NCBI GenBank assembly: GCA_015501075.1
Contig: JADNYJ010000051.1
Location: 62,001 to 126,000, forward strand
Length of the DNA: 64,000 nt
Source of the DNA: Gymnopilus junonius
Taxonomy: Eukaryota; Basidiomycota; Agaricomycetes; Agaricales; Galerinaceae
Direction: 5' to 3'
The notes beneath the pieces were generated by a model. It was given only the letters and a program-made list of their open reading frames with translations. It ran no database searches and was not told the origin of the DNA. This document shows, piece by piece, positions 36,370-47,130 of this stretch (positions are counted from its first letter, which is position 1; each line of letters starts with the position of its first letter). The position numbers were made by a program, and so were the translations under genes.

Positions 36370-37055
36370 GGCCAGAGTCATGAATCGTGAGAGGACCTCT
36401 GATTGTTCTGAGGGAACTCGGATACAAAACTGGCCGTTTTGCGTGAAAAATAGGTTGACAAAATTTTTGCCTTTGGCGGCCATTTTTGGGTAGATTTCGT
36501 ATCCATCTCCAAATTTCGCCCATTTTTGGGTGGACTATGTATCCAAGTTCAAAAAAATCCAAAGAAATTGCAAAATTTGTTTAAAAAATTTCTCCTGCCG
36601 CACAAGGCTTTAGATCATCGTCTACGGTAGTTTAAAATGTCTGGTACCTGTTAGTAATAAATCTAATTCCTATATTTCTTCCTCCTCGTTCTTTTTCCTC
36701 CTCCGAGCTGTCAATGATTTGATGGCAACCACTATGGGGTCTTTCTGACAACTCAATTGAGCATGAATTTTTTGTGACAAAAAGGGAACAGGTTTGAGAG
36801 GCAAAATGGCCTAGCGACATATGGTAAGGGCATTGTTCGGGCCACTCATAGGTGGATGGTATCTGACATTGGGCGGCAAGGCCATTTTGTGGTTGACTAT
36901 GGATCTATGTCTGAAGCACTCGATACTGGCAATAGGTGGACGCTAGCAGGGGCAATATCTGAGTTCCGCGGCCAAAGGCCGCCGTTTATAGGTGGACCGG
37001 TATCCGAGTTCACTCCCAATAATCAGAGGTCCTATCGTGAGTCGTCCTGAGAATA
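36370..37055. repeat. Degenerate inverted-repeat element
   Basis: The segment near 36370-36424 and the segment near 37005-37055 are imperfect inverted copies. Both contain GACCTCTGATT, then AACTCGGATAC (or its complement TATCCGAGTT), and a CGTGAG-type end. Between them, short units containing TAGGTGGA followed by GGTATC recur three or four times. The arrangement suggests an old non-autonomous transposon with subterminal repeats. No coding capacity and no clean target duplication were seen. Confidence 0.5.
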
Positions 37056-37314
37056 GCTCTGCGTAATTTGTTCGCAGTTCGAACTCACAGCCTGGAAGTC
37101 TGTCAATATGACAGATGAAACTGTACTTGCATACAAATTTAAGACGAGTAATAGTCTGTTATCTACACCTACGTACAACGTACATAGTACATACAACTTT
37201 ATTGATCGTTGCTATAATTTCTTTGAGATATACTCAAATGCCTGTTACATTACACGTAGCGCAGTCCGATTGTCCATATGCGGATCGGAATATCCAAGAG
37301 GTCTATGTTCGTAA

Positions 37315-38855
37315 CTAATTGGAAGGAAGACAGACGTAGTCAACCATGGCAAACAACGCGTCACCTTTATCCTCTGAGGGGTTGTACTTCAGATATCGAT
37401 GAACAGAAGTCAGGTATCCATCACGAGTAAGCATCTGGTGAAGATGGTTTCCTGGCTTGCGGAATCGCGAATAGTGTTGGCATACATGTCGCAACGCTTC
37501 TTCATCCGCGAGAAATGCTCGATCATGTTGATCGAGATCTTTGCCGGCCAACAGCTCTTTGGCCCGCTGTACACGAGACGAGTCGTCTACACTTGGCCCG
37601 AGTGCCACTCTCCATGTAAGAGAAAGGAGCTCTCCAGGCCCACTTGGCTTGAGTCCGGCCTTAGTGGCTAGACGTTCTTGAACTTGGTCAACAAGGTTCC
37701 GGATCCGGATGCGATCCGCAATGTTGGAGTCCTGTTGAAAATGAACGTGTAATTAGCTACAGATAGAAAGAAATTGATTAGAGGAAAACGAACGCCCAAC
37801 GGTTCATAGGAGTGCAACTGCTCATCCAGTCTGAGGCATCTTTCCTCCTCTGAGTGCAATAATTGCCGAAGATCAGTCTCCACCTCATTCATCTGGACCT
37901 CTCTCTTGGCAGCTTTCTCCACTTCAAAATCCAACAATCGACTTAGTCGCGCGATTTCTGCCGTGGCCGCCTGGTACTTCTTTTTCATTGAGCTCAAGAG
38001 GCCTGCACCCTTCTGGCAATCCACGTTGGTGGATAATCTTTCAGACCTAAACTGAAGACGTTCTTCTTCCATTTGAGAAGTGAGCATTCTAAGTCGTTCT
38101 TCCAAACGCTGGATTTGCATTTGGTCTACATCAAATCTTTGCTCTAGGTTCTTGACCTTGACTGTCATTTGCTGCAGGGTCAGAGCCTGGCTTTGAAACT
38201 CCTCCTGCTTCTTCTTCAACTGGGCTTTGGCTTTGTCCAAGCCTCGCTGCAGACCGATAACTTCAGCCGCCGCGACTTTCGGGTTCTTCGACTTTGCATG
38301 GTCATGTTCGTATTGTTGTGCTGCGAGTTGAACCTCCTGTAGTAAGCCGTCGATGCGTTTCTGCAGTTGCTGAGCCTTTCTCTTTTCCTCGGAAGTTTCC
38401 TTGAGATCCAGCTCGCGCTGCTGCAGTGCTTTCTTTGGCCTCTCTTCCGCATCGCGGGCCCTTTCGTTCGCTTTCAGTCTTTCGTTTTGGGCGTGTCTGA
38501 GATCCTGTGCCACTTTCTTGCATTCTTCCTCACCGGATTGGATAGTTGCCCGAAGTTCGTCGACTGTGGTCTCCAGCAAACGGAGTTTCTCAAGAGTTAT
38601 TTCTTCTCTATGCGTCATATCGATCTGCAACGTGCGAAGGGAGTCGGAATGGAGGGTAAGTTTCTGGCGCAGGATGGCGAGTGTCTTGGCCTTGCTTTTA
38701 GGGCACTTGTGGCATGCAATTTCTTGTAAAGCTTGGGCCAGATAAGCTAACTTTTCAGAAAGCGAATCTCCGGCCTGCGGCGTGATAATGCCCTTGCGTG
38801 AGGGCCCCTTCGCTGCACGGAGAGGGGACAATATAATTAAATCGTCCGAGGCCAT
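37315..38855 (-). CDS. Coiled-coil protein of unknown function
   Basis: Two exons split by a short intron (about 37733-37796, donor GTTCGT) encode about 490 residues. Residues roughly 70-345 form almost continuous heptad-rich helix, with many Lys/Glu/Gln/Leu (EERLRMLTSQMEEERLQF, DLRQLLHSEEERCLRLDEQL). This is the pattern of a long parallel coiled coil as in scaffold or spindle-pole proteins, but no named family was recognised. An N-terminal CHKC and a Ser/Thr region precede it. The C-terminal 150 residues (DSNIADRIRIRNLVDQVQER to AMVDYVC) are helical and are shared with the broken copy at 35010-36174. Start ATG 38855 is the first in the open frame; stop at 37315-37317. The function is unknown. 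Confidence 0.68.
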
Positions 38856-39225
38856 GGTTATGGCGAATGTGATGAAGAAACTGTAGGATGTAGATTAGCT
38901 TCTTGTCGGCATCATTACTGAATTATCACGTACTGCTAAGTGGACTTGCGTCAGAAAGGAAACAGGTAAGGGGATGAAGTACAGGAAAGGGGCTAAAGCA
39001 AGTCAAAAGACGCCCTATTTAGGCGAATCTCATGATAAAGCCATCCAAGTCGACTTTGTTAGAGCGTCAGCCAACCTGTGTTTGAGGTTTGCAAAGTTCT
39101 CATGGTGATGAAAAGGTTATTCTGTCGTGGTGGCTGACAGCGACGAACAACAAAGAAACACATCTCAACGGTCAACCGCAAACTTTGAATCGGAGCTTGA
39201 AGGTTGATGAGCGCTTGAGCGCATA
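38856..39225. promoter_or_regulatory. Upstream region of the coiled-coil gene
   Basis: About 370 bp between the start of the coiled-coil gene and the foldback element. It is the expected promoter. No motif was identified. Confidence 0.3.
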
Positions 39226-39894
39226 CACTGCTGGCAGGGGACTTTTTTAGCTACAGTAAAATATTAGTAAAATAATAGCTTGCTTGTTTTAGTTTTAGAC
39301 GAATTTACCTGCCAAGTAAAAGAAAAATATGACCCATGGTGAAAGATTCACTATGTTTTACCTGTTACAAAAATTTTACAGTAAGTTAATTGTTTTGTTT
39401 CTATGGTATTTCAGCTTGAATACAATTACACCTAAAGATAACAATTATCAGAAATCTAAACGTCGAGAAAATACTCTGAAAACAATAAGTTTTCCCTATT
39501 GGGAAATGCATTGTAATACAAATTGTACAGATATAAGTTTTTTTGACGATAAAATTAATTAATTAGTGTGAATTGAATTATTTTACCGACAAAAAACTTA
39601 TATCTGTACAATGCATTTCCCAATAGGGAAAACTTATTGTTTTCGGAGTATTTTCTCGACGTTTAGATTTCTGATAATTGTTATCTTAGGTGTAATTGTA
39701 TTCAAGCTGAAATACCATAGAAACAAAACAATTAACTTACTGTAAAATTTTTGTAACAGGTAAAACATAGTGAATCTTTCACCATGGGTCATATTTTTCT
39801 TTTACTTGGCAGGTAAATTCGTCTAAAACTAAAACAAGCAAGCTATTATTTACTAATATTTTACTGTAGCTAAAAAAGTCCCCTGCCAGCAGTG
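39226..39894. mobile_element. Foldback non-autonomous DNA transposon (CACTA-like termini)
   Basis: The whole 669-bp element is one hairpin. The arm from 39226 to about 39560 is the near-perfect inverted copy of the arm from about 39575 to 39894. Ends are CACTGCTGGCAGGGG...CCCCTGCCAGCAGTG. The host bases ATA (39223-39225) are repeated at 39895-39897, a 3-bp target duplication. The left arm holds about 12 extra bases (AATACAAATTGT region near 39515-39527) and the centre is a short AT-rich spacer with mismatches. CACTG termini plus a 3-bp duplication are the signature of CACTA/EnSpm-type elements. No transposase is encoded; the apparent reading frame of about 78 codons in each arm is a mirror artefact. 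Confidence 0.85.
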
Positions 39895-40458
39895 ATAAGT
39901 CCCTAAGTAACTGGATATAAATTAATGCCCGTGTCCATACTCGAGAGTCCTGACTTGGAGTCACGTACTATGGTACCAATTATGTTGGTGGCCAACATCG
40001 TTCATCTGCATCATCCCACAACTGGCACTCGTCTCAAGCTCACAGGCTTATTAGTATCACTATTACCAGCTACTAATCAACTCAGTCTAGGATTTTATGA
40101 TAGGCGAACACATTTATATTATAATCGAGTTGGGGACTGGCGCTTACTCTGTGCTACTAGTAATGCGGGATTATATATGACTTAATATGTCCGCTCGTTG
40201 ACTTGTAAGTTGGTAACCAGATGATTCAATATTCGCTTTCAGCCTCCAGGCAACAAGGTAATAGAGCACTGCCGAGCGCAAGCCGAGCGTGACTCACAAG
40301 AGAGAGAAGGGTCTGGTGAAGATTGGTACTTCGCCGAAGGTTTGGCAGTGACAACAAATTTGGGCCATTGGCATACCTAGCAAAAAAGATTTGATTCCCT
40401 ATGATTTGATGTGGCATAATCTCCATCTGGTACCTTGACAAAATATCTCAGTGCCACA
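39895..40458. other. Interval between foldback element and P450 gene
   Basis: About 560 bp with short open frames only. It contains the 3' flank of the P450 gene. Nothing else was recognised. Confidence 0.35.
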
Positions 40459-42704
40459 TTATTCCTCCTTCCTTGTGGAAATCCTAAGTTTCAGATGCCC
40501 CTTCTGCAATGTAAATTGATCTCTCAAATCCCGCAACCATTGTACCGGATTATAGTCTGGTGTGTCAAACTCCATGTTGAAGTTCTTTACAAGGACTGCC
40601 AACGCGTAATGCATTTCAATTAATGCGAAAGAATGCCCTGGACAATTCTGGGGTCCGGCCGAGAAAGGTATGAATGCATCGCGAGATGTCACATATTTTA
40701 TACCGGATGAGGAACTTGAAAACCATCGTTCCCGGACAAACTCTTCCGAATATGGAGAGAAATAGCGCGGGTCGCGCTGAACAGCGTAAGGTGGTACGCT
40801 AATCGCATTACCTTCGGGAAGAATGCTATAAAGCAAGTAGTTGAATTATTAAATGACAGGAGGACTTCGTTATATGAGCACGTACACGATGGTGTTGCCC
40901 AACTGAAGGGCCTTTGATGATGTACCCTTTGCGGGCGCCCTTTGCAGACTTGTTGGCACTGCTGGGAATAAGCGCAAGGCTTCGCTTCTAGAGTAAGACG
41001 GAAAAAGGCACTGTCGTAATCTAGTAAATATGAAAACACCTTAGACTTACATTACACCATTCAAGTAGTTCAAACGACCGAGAACCTCGCCATACATCTT
41101 GCCAGCAACCACATCACTAGCTGCCTGTTGGGCATCAAGGTCTATTTGGTATTCAGTGAAGAATCTGTCCACCTCCTGTTGTAGCTTTTTATACTTATCT
41201 GGATGTGAAAGTAGAAGGTAGACGATGCTACTCAATATGGATGCTGTAGTATCCGAACCGGCGATTATTGCTAGGAGGCAATTCTGGACTATCAAGGCAA
41301 ATTCCGACCCCAGCCTTCCACATGCTTCGCCCTGGATTAGAGCATTCCGTCAGTATCATTTTTGAAACTACATATTATTACACACCATGTAATAAAATAG
41401 GTCCTTTTGTTTGAATTCCATTTGTGAGCGTTTGATGGAGATTTCAATACCGTAATTCATAAATTTCATCACCCAGTTATTAATAATTGGAAGAGAACGA
41501 ACAGACATGGCAATCCAAGGGAGGTGTTGGGTTATGCTCATGAAGCTATGTCCTCTTTTGTCAAACTCATATCTGAACTTCACAACGAGCACAGGGGACT
41601 CACAACATCGCCTTATCCATCATTTCCAGTCTTCCGTCTTTGTCGACATTCTCCATGAGTCGAAAATCACCTGAGAAACTTTGCGCCACTCAGACCGGGA
41701 TGTAGGAGATAACAGAACTCCCTTACGCCAAATCACCCATTAAATCGAATCTAGAAAGGAAAGTCAAGTGAATCAATTCCAATAGTTAAATGTGTTAGAA
41801 TCTACGTAAAGCAGGAAGGCCATTTTGCCATATCCACCTGAGCAGTGCCTCGACTACATGCCTTCTTTAGCCGGTCATTTAGTTCAACAATTCGACGTAT
41901 CAGGAGCTCTTCATAGGTTTTCATTGGCTCAGCCCCGAATGCCTTATTCCATGGTCCACGCAATTCAGCATGGAGCACAGAATCTCGGAGGTCTATCAGT
42001 GTGTCATAGCCTTTGGAGTTCCCTGCGTTTCCAAATCTACGACCATCCCAGACTAGAAAAACGCCCTGGATCAGCTAAAACAATGTATTATCTAGATGCG
42101 GAAACATTACGCGGCCCTTTTGGCATTCCTTGATTGCCAAGAATCTGCGGTATCAGTTCCTTTTCCACTGTGGAAAGTTCATTTGGACCTAGTAGACGGT
42201 TCATTGATGCAAAAGAAGATGAGGTAGCAGGTTACCTATCCTTATAATTGGACCATAGCGATCATGCAATTGCTTGATGTAAATATGAGCCTGTCCTTGA
42301 TATGCGACCCAGGCACCCCATAACTTAGTTAGTCTCATAATTATGGGGCCAGGAAATTTTGCCAAAGGGTGGAATGGCGAGAGCCGGTAAGCACAGATGG
42401 AAGTGGTCAGGGCAAGGTAGAATGCAGGGTACGCCAATGTCAGACTGAACATGGACGATGGGATAACGGCGTTGACAATAAATGTAGCAATCGATGGTAT
42501 GGTCAGCAAGGCGATTGCTGCGGCCCAAAAAGGGACTGGGTCGCAGGTTTTAAGCCATAGGTGCGTCGTCTGGGCATATAAACACGTCAGTTGGAACCTT
42601 GAAAGAGTACAATATGGAGACACATAGAGACTTACAAGAGCAGCGACAACAGTCGCTATAACAATGGTCTTGCAGTCCTGCAGCATGGATATCGTAGAGC
42701 ACAT
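40459..42704 (-). CDS. Cytochrome P450 monooxygenase
   Basis: A membrane-bound P450 that would oxidise a lipophilic substrate with a CPR partner at the ER. The start is ATG 42704 (or 42686), followed by two to three hydrophobic segments. A probable 66-nt intron lies between AAL and TTHLWLK. Recognised blocks in order are LAKFPGPIIMRLTKLWGAWV, HDRYGPIIRIGPNELS, WDGRRFGNAGNSKGYDTLID, FDLMGDLAFSGDFRLMENVD, the I-helix AGSDTTAS, the ExxR in EALRLFPAVPTSLQRAP, and the heme loop FIPFSAGPQNCPGHSFALIE with its Cys ligand. About eight introns of 50-70 nt restore one frame throughout. I noticed no disabling change. The substrate is unknown; no other biosynthetic enzyme adjoins it. Confidence 0.82.
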
Positions 42705-43319
42705 GAAAGGCTTTGTAGGCAGGGTGGGTGGAAAGTGCTTGAAGGTCACTATTTAAGGCCTGTCCTCGACTGTGCTATTTCGACATTCACATGATGCATA
42801 ATGGACCTGTTCGATCCATTCCATTCCTAAACCCATCGAAGCGATGCGTATTGCTTAAGAGAAGATGCGGCGAAGTGGGTAGCATAAAATGAACTAGATG
42901 GCAACGCCACACCACGCAGTATTGCAGGTGGGATATCTCGCAAGGTTGCCGCTCCAAAGGTCAATAGTTGTCGTGCTCTCTTCTGTCTCTACCATTCCGT
43001 TGAGTCGCTTGTACCTTCGACGAGTGTATTAGTCGGAAAAGGATTATGACCACAAAAATTGTCCAAAAACACCCTTTTCTTTAACATTGACAAGGCATTG
43101 AGCGGCAGCCGAAATCGAAACGTAAATGGGGGGCAGTAGTGCATCACGAACTTGGTTCTCGACTGGAGTCTCAGAGAACTCCCTCAATGAAAGCTTGAGG
43201 AAGAGATAGTCCAGCAAGACTGATTAATTTGACCTGTCTATAGTGTAATTGAGGAACAGCGGATGGAAGGTATGAGTGGTTAAAGTTTGTGGAAAATGGC
43301 GAACGCTGATCCCGACTCC
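42705..43319. promoter_or_regulatory. P450 upstream region
   Basis: About 615 bp between the P450 start and the nested repeat elements. No gene was seen; it is the expected P450 promoter. The transposon pair begins about 600 bp upstream of the start codon. Confidence 0.3.
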
Positions 43320-43494
43320 GGCTCACTTTCTATAGGTGTGGGCCCGCCTAATATTAAATTAAATTAAATAAATTAAATCGAAGAAGGGAGGGAAGAAATA
43401 AATAAATCACGCAGTGTCTATTTAGGTGAAGGTCATCTAGCATGCCGTGATTTGATGAAATCTGCCGGGGCCGAAAGCAGTCCATTTTTTCGAG

Positions 43495-43735
43495 GCGCGC
43501 TTCGCGCATTTAGGTACGAAATTGATCTGGTCCTTGATTTGGGTAGGTCCGAGTAGCATATTATTTTTTCCTACCGCGCTTCGCGCGGCCCTCTCAATAT
43601 GCATATGCACCAAGAACTGTGAATTGCATAGATGCCTTTCAAATACTCCAGGGTGGGGAGGAGAACAGGGTGGATTTTTTATTTATCTACCTCAAATGAC
43701 CAGGATTATTTATTTTTCTAGCGCGCTTCGCGCGC
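43495..43735. repeat. Three GCGCGCTTCGCGC-type palindromes
   Basis: Short perfect GC palindromes occur at 43495-43507 (GCGCGCTTCGCGC), 43574-43588 (CCGCGCTTCGCGCGG) and 43721-43735 (GCGCGCTTCGCGCGC). The last two sit in similar contexts, with a T-rich run before and a CCCTC run after, as in degenerate tandem units about 146 bp apart. They lie within the older inverted-repeat element and could be subterminal transposase-binding or cruciform sequences. Confidence 0.6.
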
Positions 43736-44099
43736 CCTCCCCATCCTCTTTAAATGTTGCCCAGATTAAACATTTTATCTTATTTTTCAAGCTCTCCAGA
43801 TGCCTTCCAATCTTCGAAAGAATGTATGCAAAAGGGCCAGTTCATCACCTGACTGCGCTGACCTAATGAGTTTCCTTGTACAGTGGTGTTCATTGAGTGG
43901 CCTCCCGAGCTAAGGAAAAGGTCAGATATTCTAAAATTTACCCCATGTTCGGGAATCAGGCTCATCTCACTGATTTATGCTCTGGTTCCAGACTTTCGCG
44001 CCCCAGAACGTGTCGAAGTAGCCGCATTATTTGGCCGAGTTACTTTGTTTGTACATGATTATATTTTCAAACTCAGTTATATCGTATTTGGCCCACACC

Positions 44100-44979
44100 C
44101 AGGCTCCTAAAACCAGCCTCTAGTATCGCTCGCAAGAGCTTCATCTGAGAGCGGGACGCATGTGTTTCATCAGAGAGCAAACACGGTCAAATATTTTGAT
44201 GTACAAACAAAGCTAAGGGCTCAAGCTCGCGATATAGAGGCTGGCATTTTATAGATTCACGTGATCTGCGTGGGCAACCGTCAAGGTTTTTTTTTACAGC
44301 AGGAAGCCGCCGATATCGATGCTCGCATGCTCGGAGGCACGGAGAACATCATCAACTGCAGAGCGACAAGGGAGAGGCATTGTGGGCTGTTAATCCAATA
44401 ATTCTTTCAAGTATTAAGTTCCTTCCCCTGTATTTATGCAAATTAGGTGTGAGTTTTCTTTAATAATGTGTCTACTGTTACTGTTACCATAATTCTAGTG
44501 TGAATGAGCAGGAGAGCCATATTTTTGTGTACAATTAGGTGAACCCATTCACTTGCACTCATTACAATAACACCATGGGAAGGTTACCTTGCATGTTTCT
44601 CACTTATTCAAGCAGCATAATTGCTAATTGTGCCAATTGTATTTATCTTTAACTGTTTGAACAAATGGCATGGCTAAATCGACATGAGGAAAGGGGTTTA
44701 CCTCCTAATTGTAGTGGACAAGGGGGGAAATTCAGCAGTTCCAAATTGGGCGTGGTTCTGGTGACGCGCCTGCGTGTCACACTGTTAAAACAGCCTTGAC
44801 ATTGCCCACACAGATCACGTGAATCTATAAAATGCCAGCCTCTATATCGCGAGCTTGAGCCCTTAGCTTTGTTTGTACATCAAAATATTTGACCGTGTTT
44901 GCTCTCTGATGAAACACATGCGTCCCGCTCTCAGATGAAGCTCTTGCGAGCGATACTAGAGGCTGGTTTTAGGAGCCTG
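44100..44979. mobile_element. Mutator-like non-autonomous element with long terminal inverted repeats
   Basis: The element starts CAGGCTCCTAAAACCAGCC and ends with its exact complement. The inverted repeats are about 187 bp long (44100-44287 and 44792-44979) with a few mismatches near their inner ends. It is flanked by a perfect 9-bp duplication, GCCCACACC, at 44091-44099 and 44980-44988. Long terminal repeats with a 9-bp duplication fit the Mutator (MULE) superfamily. The 500-bp core has no coding potential. The insertion is inside the right terminal repeat of the element at 43320-45003, so it is the younger of the two. Confidence 0.8.
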
Positions 44980-45003
44980 GCCCACACCTATAGAAAGTGA
45001 GCC

Positions 45004-46500
45004 AGGACTCCCGAGTCCCGACACTGAAAAGTGAGAAAATAGACGGGCCGCCATAGACCGCCATCATGTGGCAGCTTTGTGGCTGTGAAGCGCCAGCTCT
45101 GACCAGTGCCAGCCAGTGCCTTCGTTCAACGTTCAATCGCAAATTTGACCCCGTCTCTCCAGATCTCGACCTCTCTGAATCTGAATCGCGCTCAGCTCCT
45201 CGGGTATATTCAAATTAACTTAATGATTCCAAAACGATTCTGGCTGGTGACACGACGAGGAATACTTGACGCCATTCGAATTTCAAGGAGAAGATTCGCT
45301 TGAAGCGTTCAGTCGATGGCTTTGCGGCTAGCTTGCCCAGATTCTCAACCAGCACTGAGATCTCTTCAATTAACGGTCACTTATTTGGCGAAACTTATAG
45401 AATTCTAGAGAATTCTTTCGACGTCATCTTCTTGGGGACCCTCGTGGTTTTGGTAAACTTGAATATTCCACAGGAGAAACTTTCTTCATCTCGCCACATT
45501 TTGCAAGGCACATACCAGAGTGTCAGAAGCCCCTCTGGCTAAAGATCACTCAGGTTCGCCGTCTTCTCCTCAAAATTAGCCAGGGCCCATTGCGTACATA
45601 TGTATCACTTACAACGCTAAACCTACTTCGACCTGATCTTTGGCAGTCTGACCACGTTTCTGTCAAAATCAAAGATCTGACCATCGACATATTGCCAGGT
45701 GGTGCCATTGGCGTCATGACTATCCAGCACTGGCTCATTGGTCTCATCGATGGACAAGTATGAATTTCGGTCCCTTTACTGGTCCATCAGCCCAGGACGA
45801 TGAGATTTACGGGTTCGCACAAGTGCTTCTGAATGCGTTCACCCGCACTGGTGGATGAATGTTGTATATGTATGTATAGTTATGACGTGAGGGGTCATCA
45901 ACATCTTCTTCCTTGCTGTGAATCCCAGACTTCCAGGGCCCTGCCACGCGACAGGGTTCCCCGATGTGTTATAATTAAAGAACTCGTGGATCATGGGGTG
46001 TGTACGGACTGGACTATTCTTCTTCATCTCTTCCGTCATCCTCTTCCATGTCCTTGTCAGCACCGCGGGGGAATTCACCGTGGACGGGGTGCAGAGGACA
46101 TGGTTATAGAGTGTCACGTACGTAATTCCATCCTTTTGCGATTCTCTTCGCCATCATATGCATGCGGTGTGGTCAACTGTCACCATTCGTCGGGGGTACT
46201 GTCAGCATCAATAGCGAAGAAAGGACGGATGAAGTATGAATAGCGCCGCGATAAGAGTGGTGCGATCTAAAGGAATGCAGGGTCAGAAGTGGATAGCACG
46301 AAGGTTTGACTTGGTAAGGTGGCGACGAGCGAGGGTCTACATCTCCAGTTTCTGCCCATTTGATACGTGGTCTCGACAAAGACAGTAAATGTGTGGCTGG
46401 ACTGGCCGAGTCCATTGCGACTGGTTTGACAAGAAGGAACTCCGTCGCGTTGTGGGTGGGTCGGGGATACACTTGAAAATTGGGTGACAGGCTCCTCTTT
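45004..46500. other. Interval with possible coding remnants
   Basis: Between about 45100 and 45765 several plus-strand segments in different frames read like pieces of a protein (for example SLQISTSLNLNRAQLLGY, then LLLKISQGPLRTYVSLTTLN and VKIKDLTIDILPGGAIGVMT). No single spliced frame could be made, so this may be a decayed gene. The rest to 46500 shows nothing I can support. Confidence 0.25.
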
Positions 46501-47130
46501 CTAGAATGACCCACCGGTTTTATCGAGCTTTTTCAAAGTGGCGAGACTGTATGTCTCCTCCGATAACAGTTTCGTCAGGACCCGAACGCACCGGTCGTAC
46601 TTACATTTATAATACAAGTACAGGTCATCAACAGCACTTATAGAGTATCTGCCCAAATCGTCACCAGCACCGTCACTTTCCTGAGGAGCGAGACGATCAG
46701 ATAAGGATAAAGATAATAATGGATTCTGCCAACCCTTCGCCATCCTTGCCACGCTCACTGCCGCAGGGAAGTTTGCTTGAAGTTGACGTTCTGTGAGATT
46801 CAAATTGCGTGCCTCTCGATGACTTGACTTCAGTAGAATCGACTTCGAATTCGAAGAGTGATGGTCTTTCAATGGCAGTGACGCACTGCCAGTACTGTAC
46901 ATGGACGTTTTACATGTACGTATACCCTGGCAGATGCCGTAGTTGAATAGATGATGAAAGGAGTTGTGGTTTGTGCTACAGGATACCGCGCGCGCATCAG
47001 TAGTAGTACTAGGCGCTAATGATCCACAAAACTGTCCCAAAGGTAATTTAATGATTGCATATGCAGACAACATGGTCATGGGGAGCAAGAGTACTCCGCG
47101 TGGGAGCTCCCACTGCCAATGTCCATCCAT
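46501..47130 (-). CDS. Hypothetical open frame, doubtful
   Basis: An uninterrupted frame of 209 codons runs from ATG 47130 to a TAG at 46501-46503. It has a hydrophobic N-terminal stretch (LPRGVLLLPMTMLSAYAIIK) and no recognised domain. Its length is above chance for this base composition, but codon use looks unremarkable and there is no conserved motif. It may be spurious. Confidence 0.2.
   Translation of the reverse strand: MDGHWQWELPRGVLLLPMTMLSAYAIIKLPLGQFCGSLAPSTTTDARAVSCSTNHNSFHHLFNYGICQGIRTCKTSMYSTGSASLPLKDHHSSNSKSILLKSSHREARNLNLTERQLQANFPAAVSVARMAKGWQNPLLSLSLSDRLAPQESDGAGDDLGRYSISAVDDLYLYYKCKYDRCVRVLTKLLSEETYSLATLKKLDKTGGSF

Larger units (their letters stand above)
43320..45003. mobile_element. 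Older terminal-inverted-repeat element, split by a later insertion
   Basis: A perfect 25-bp inverted repeat marks the ends: GGCTCACTTTCTATAGGTGT followed by GGGCC at 43320-43344, and its complement ending at 45003. The right copy is interrupted by the 880-bp element at 44100-44979 plus its 9-bp duplication; without these the element is about 795 bp. It encodes no protein and carries three GC hairpins. The outer target duplication is unclear; ACT or GACTCC are candidates depending on the exact end. The superfamily was not assigned. Confidence 0.65.

Noticed and set aside
39329..39562. 78-codon protein inside the foldback element
   Set aside because: The same sequence occurs inverted in the other arm, so the frame is a by-product of the repeat; no transposase motif.
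45106..45765. Possible F-box/LRR-like gene
   Set aside because: Pieces lie in different frames with no fitting introns; only mentioned as a possible remnant.
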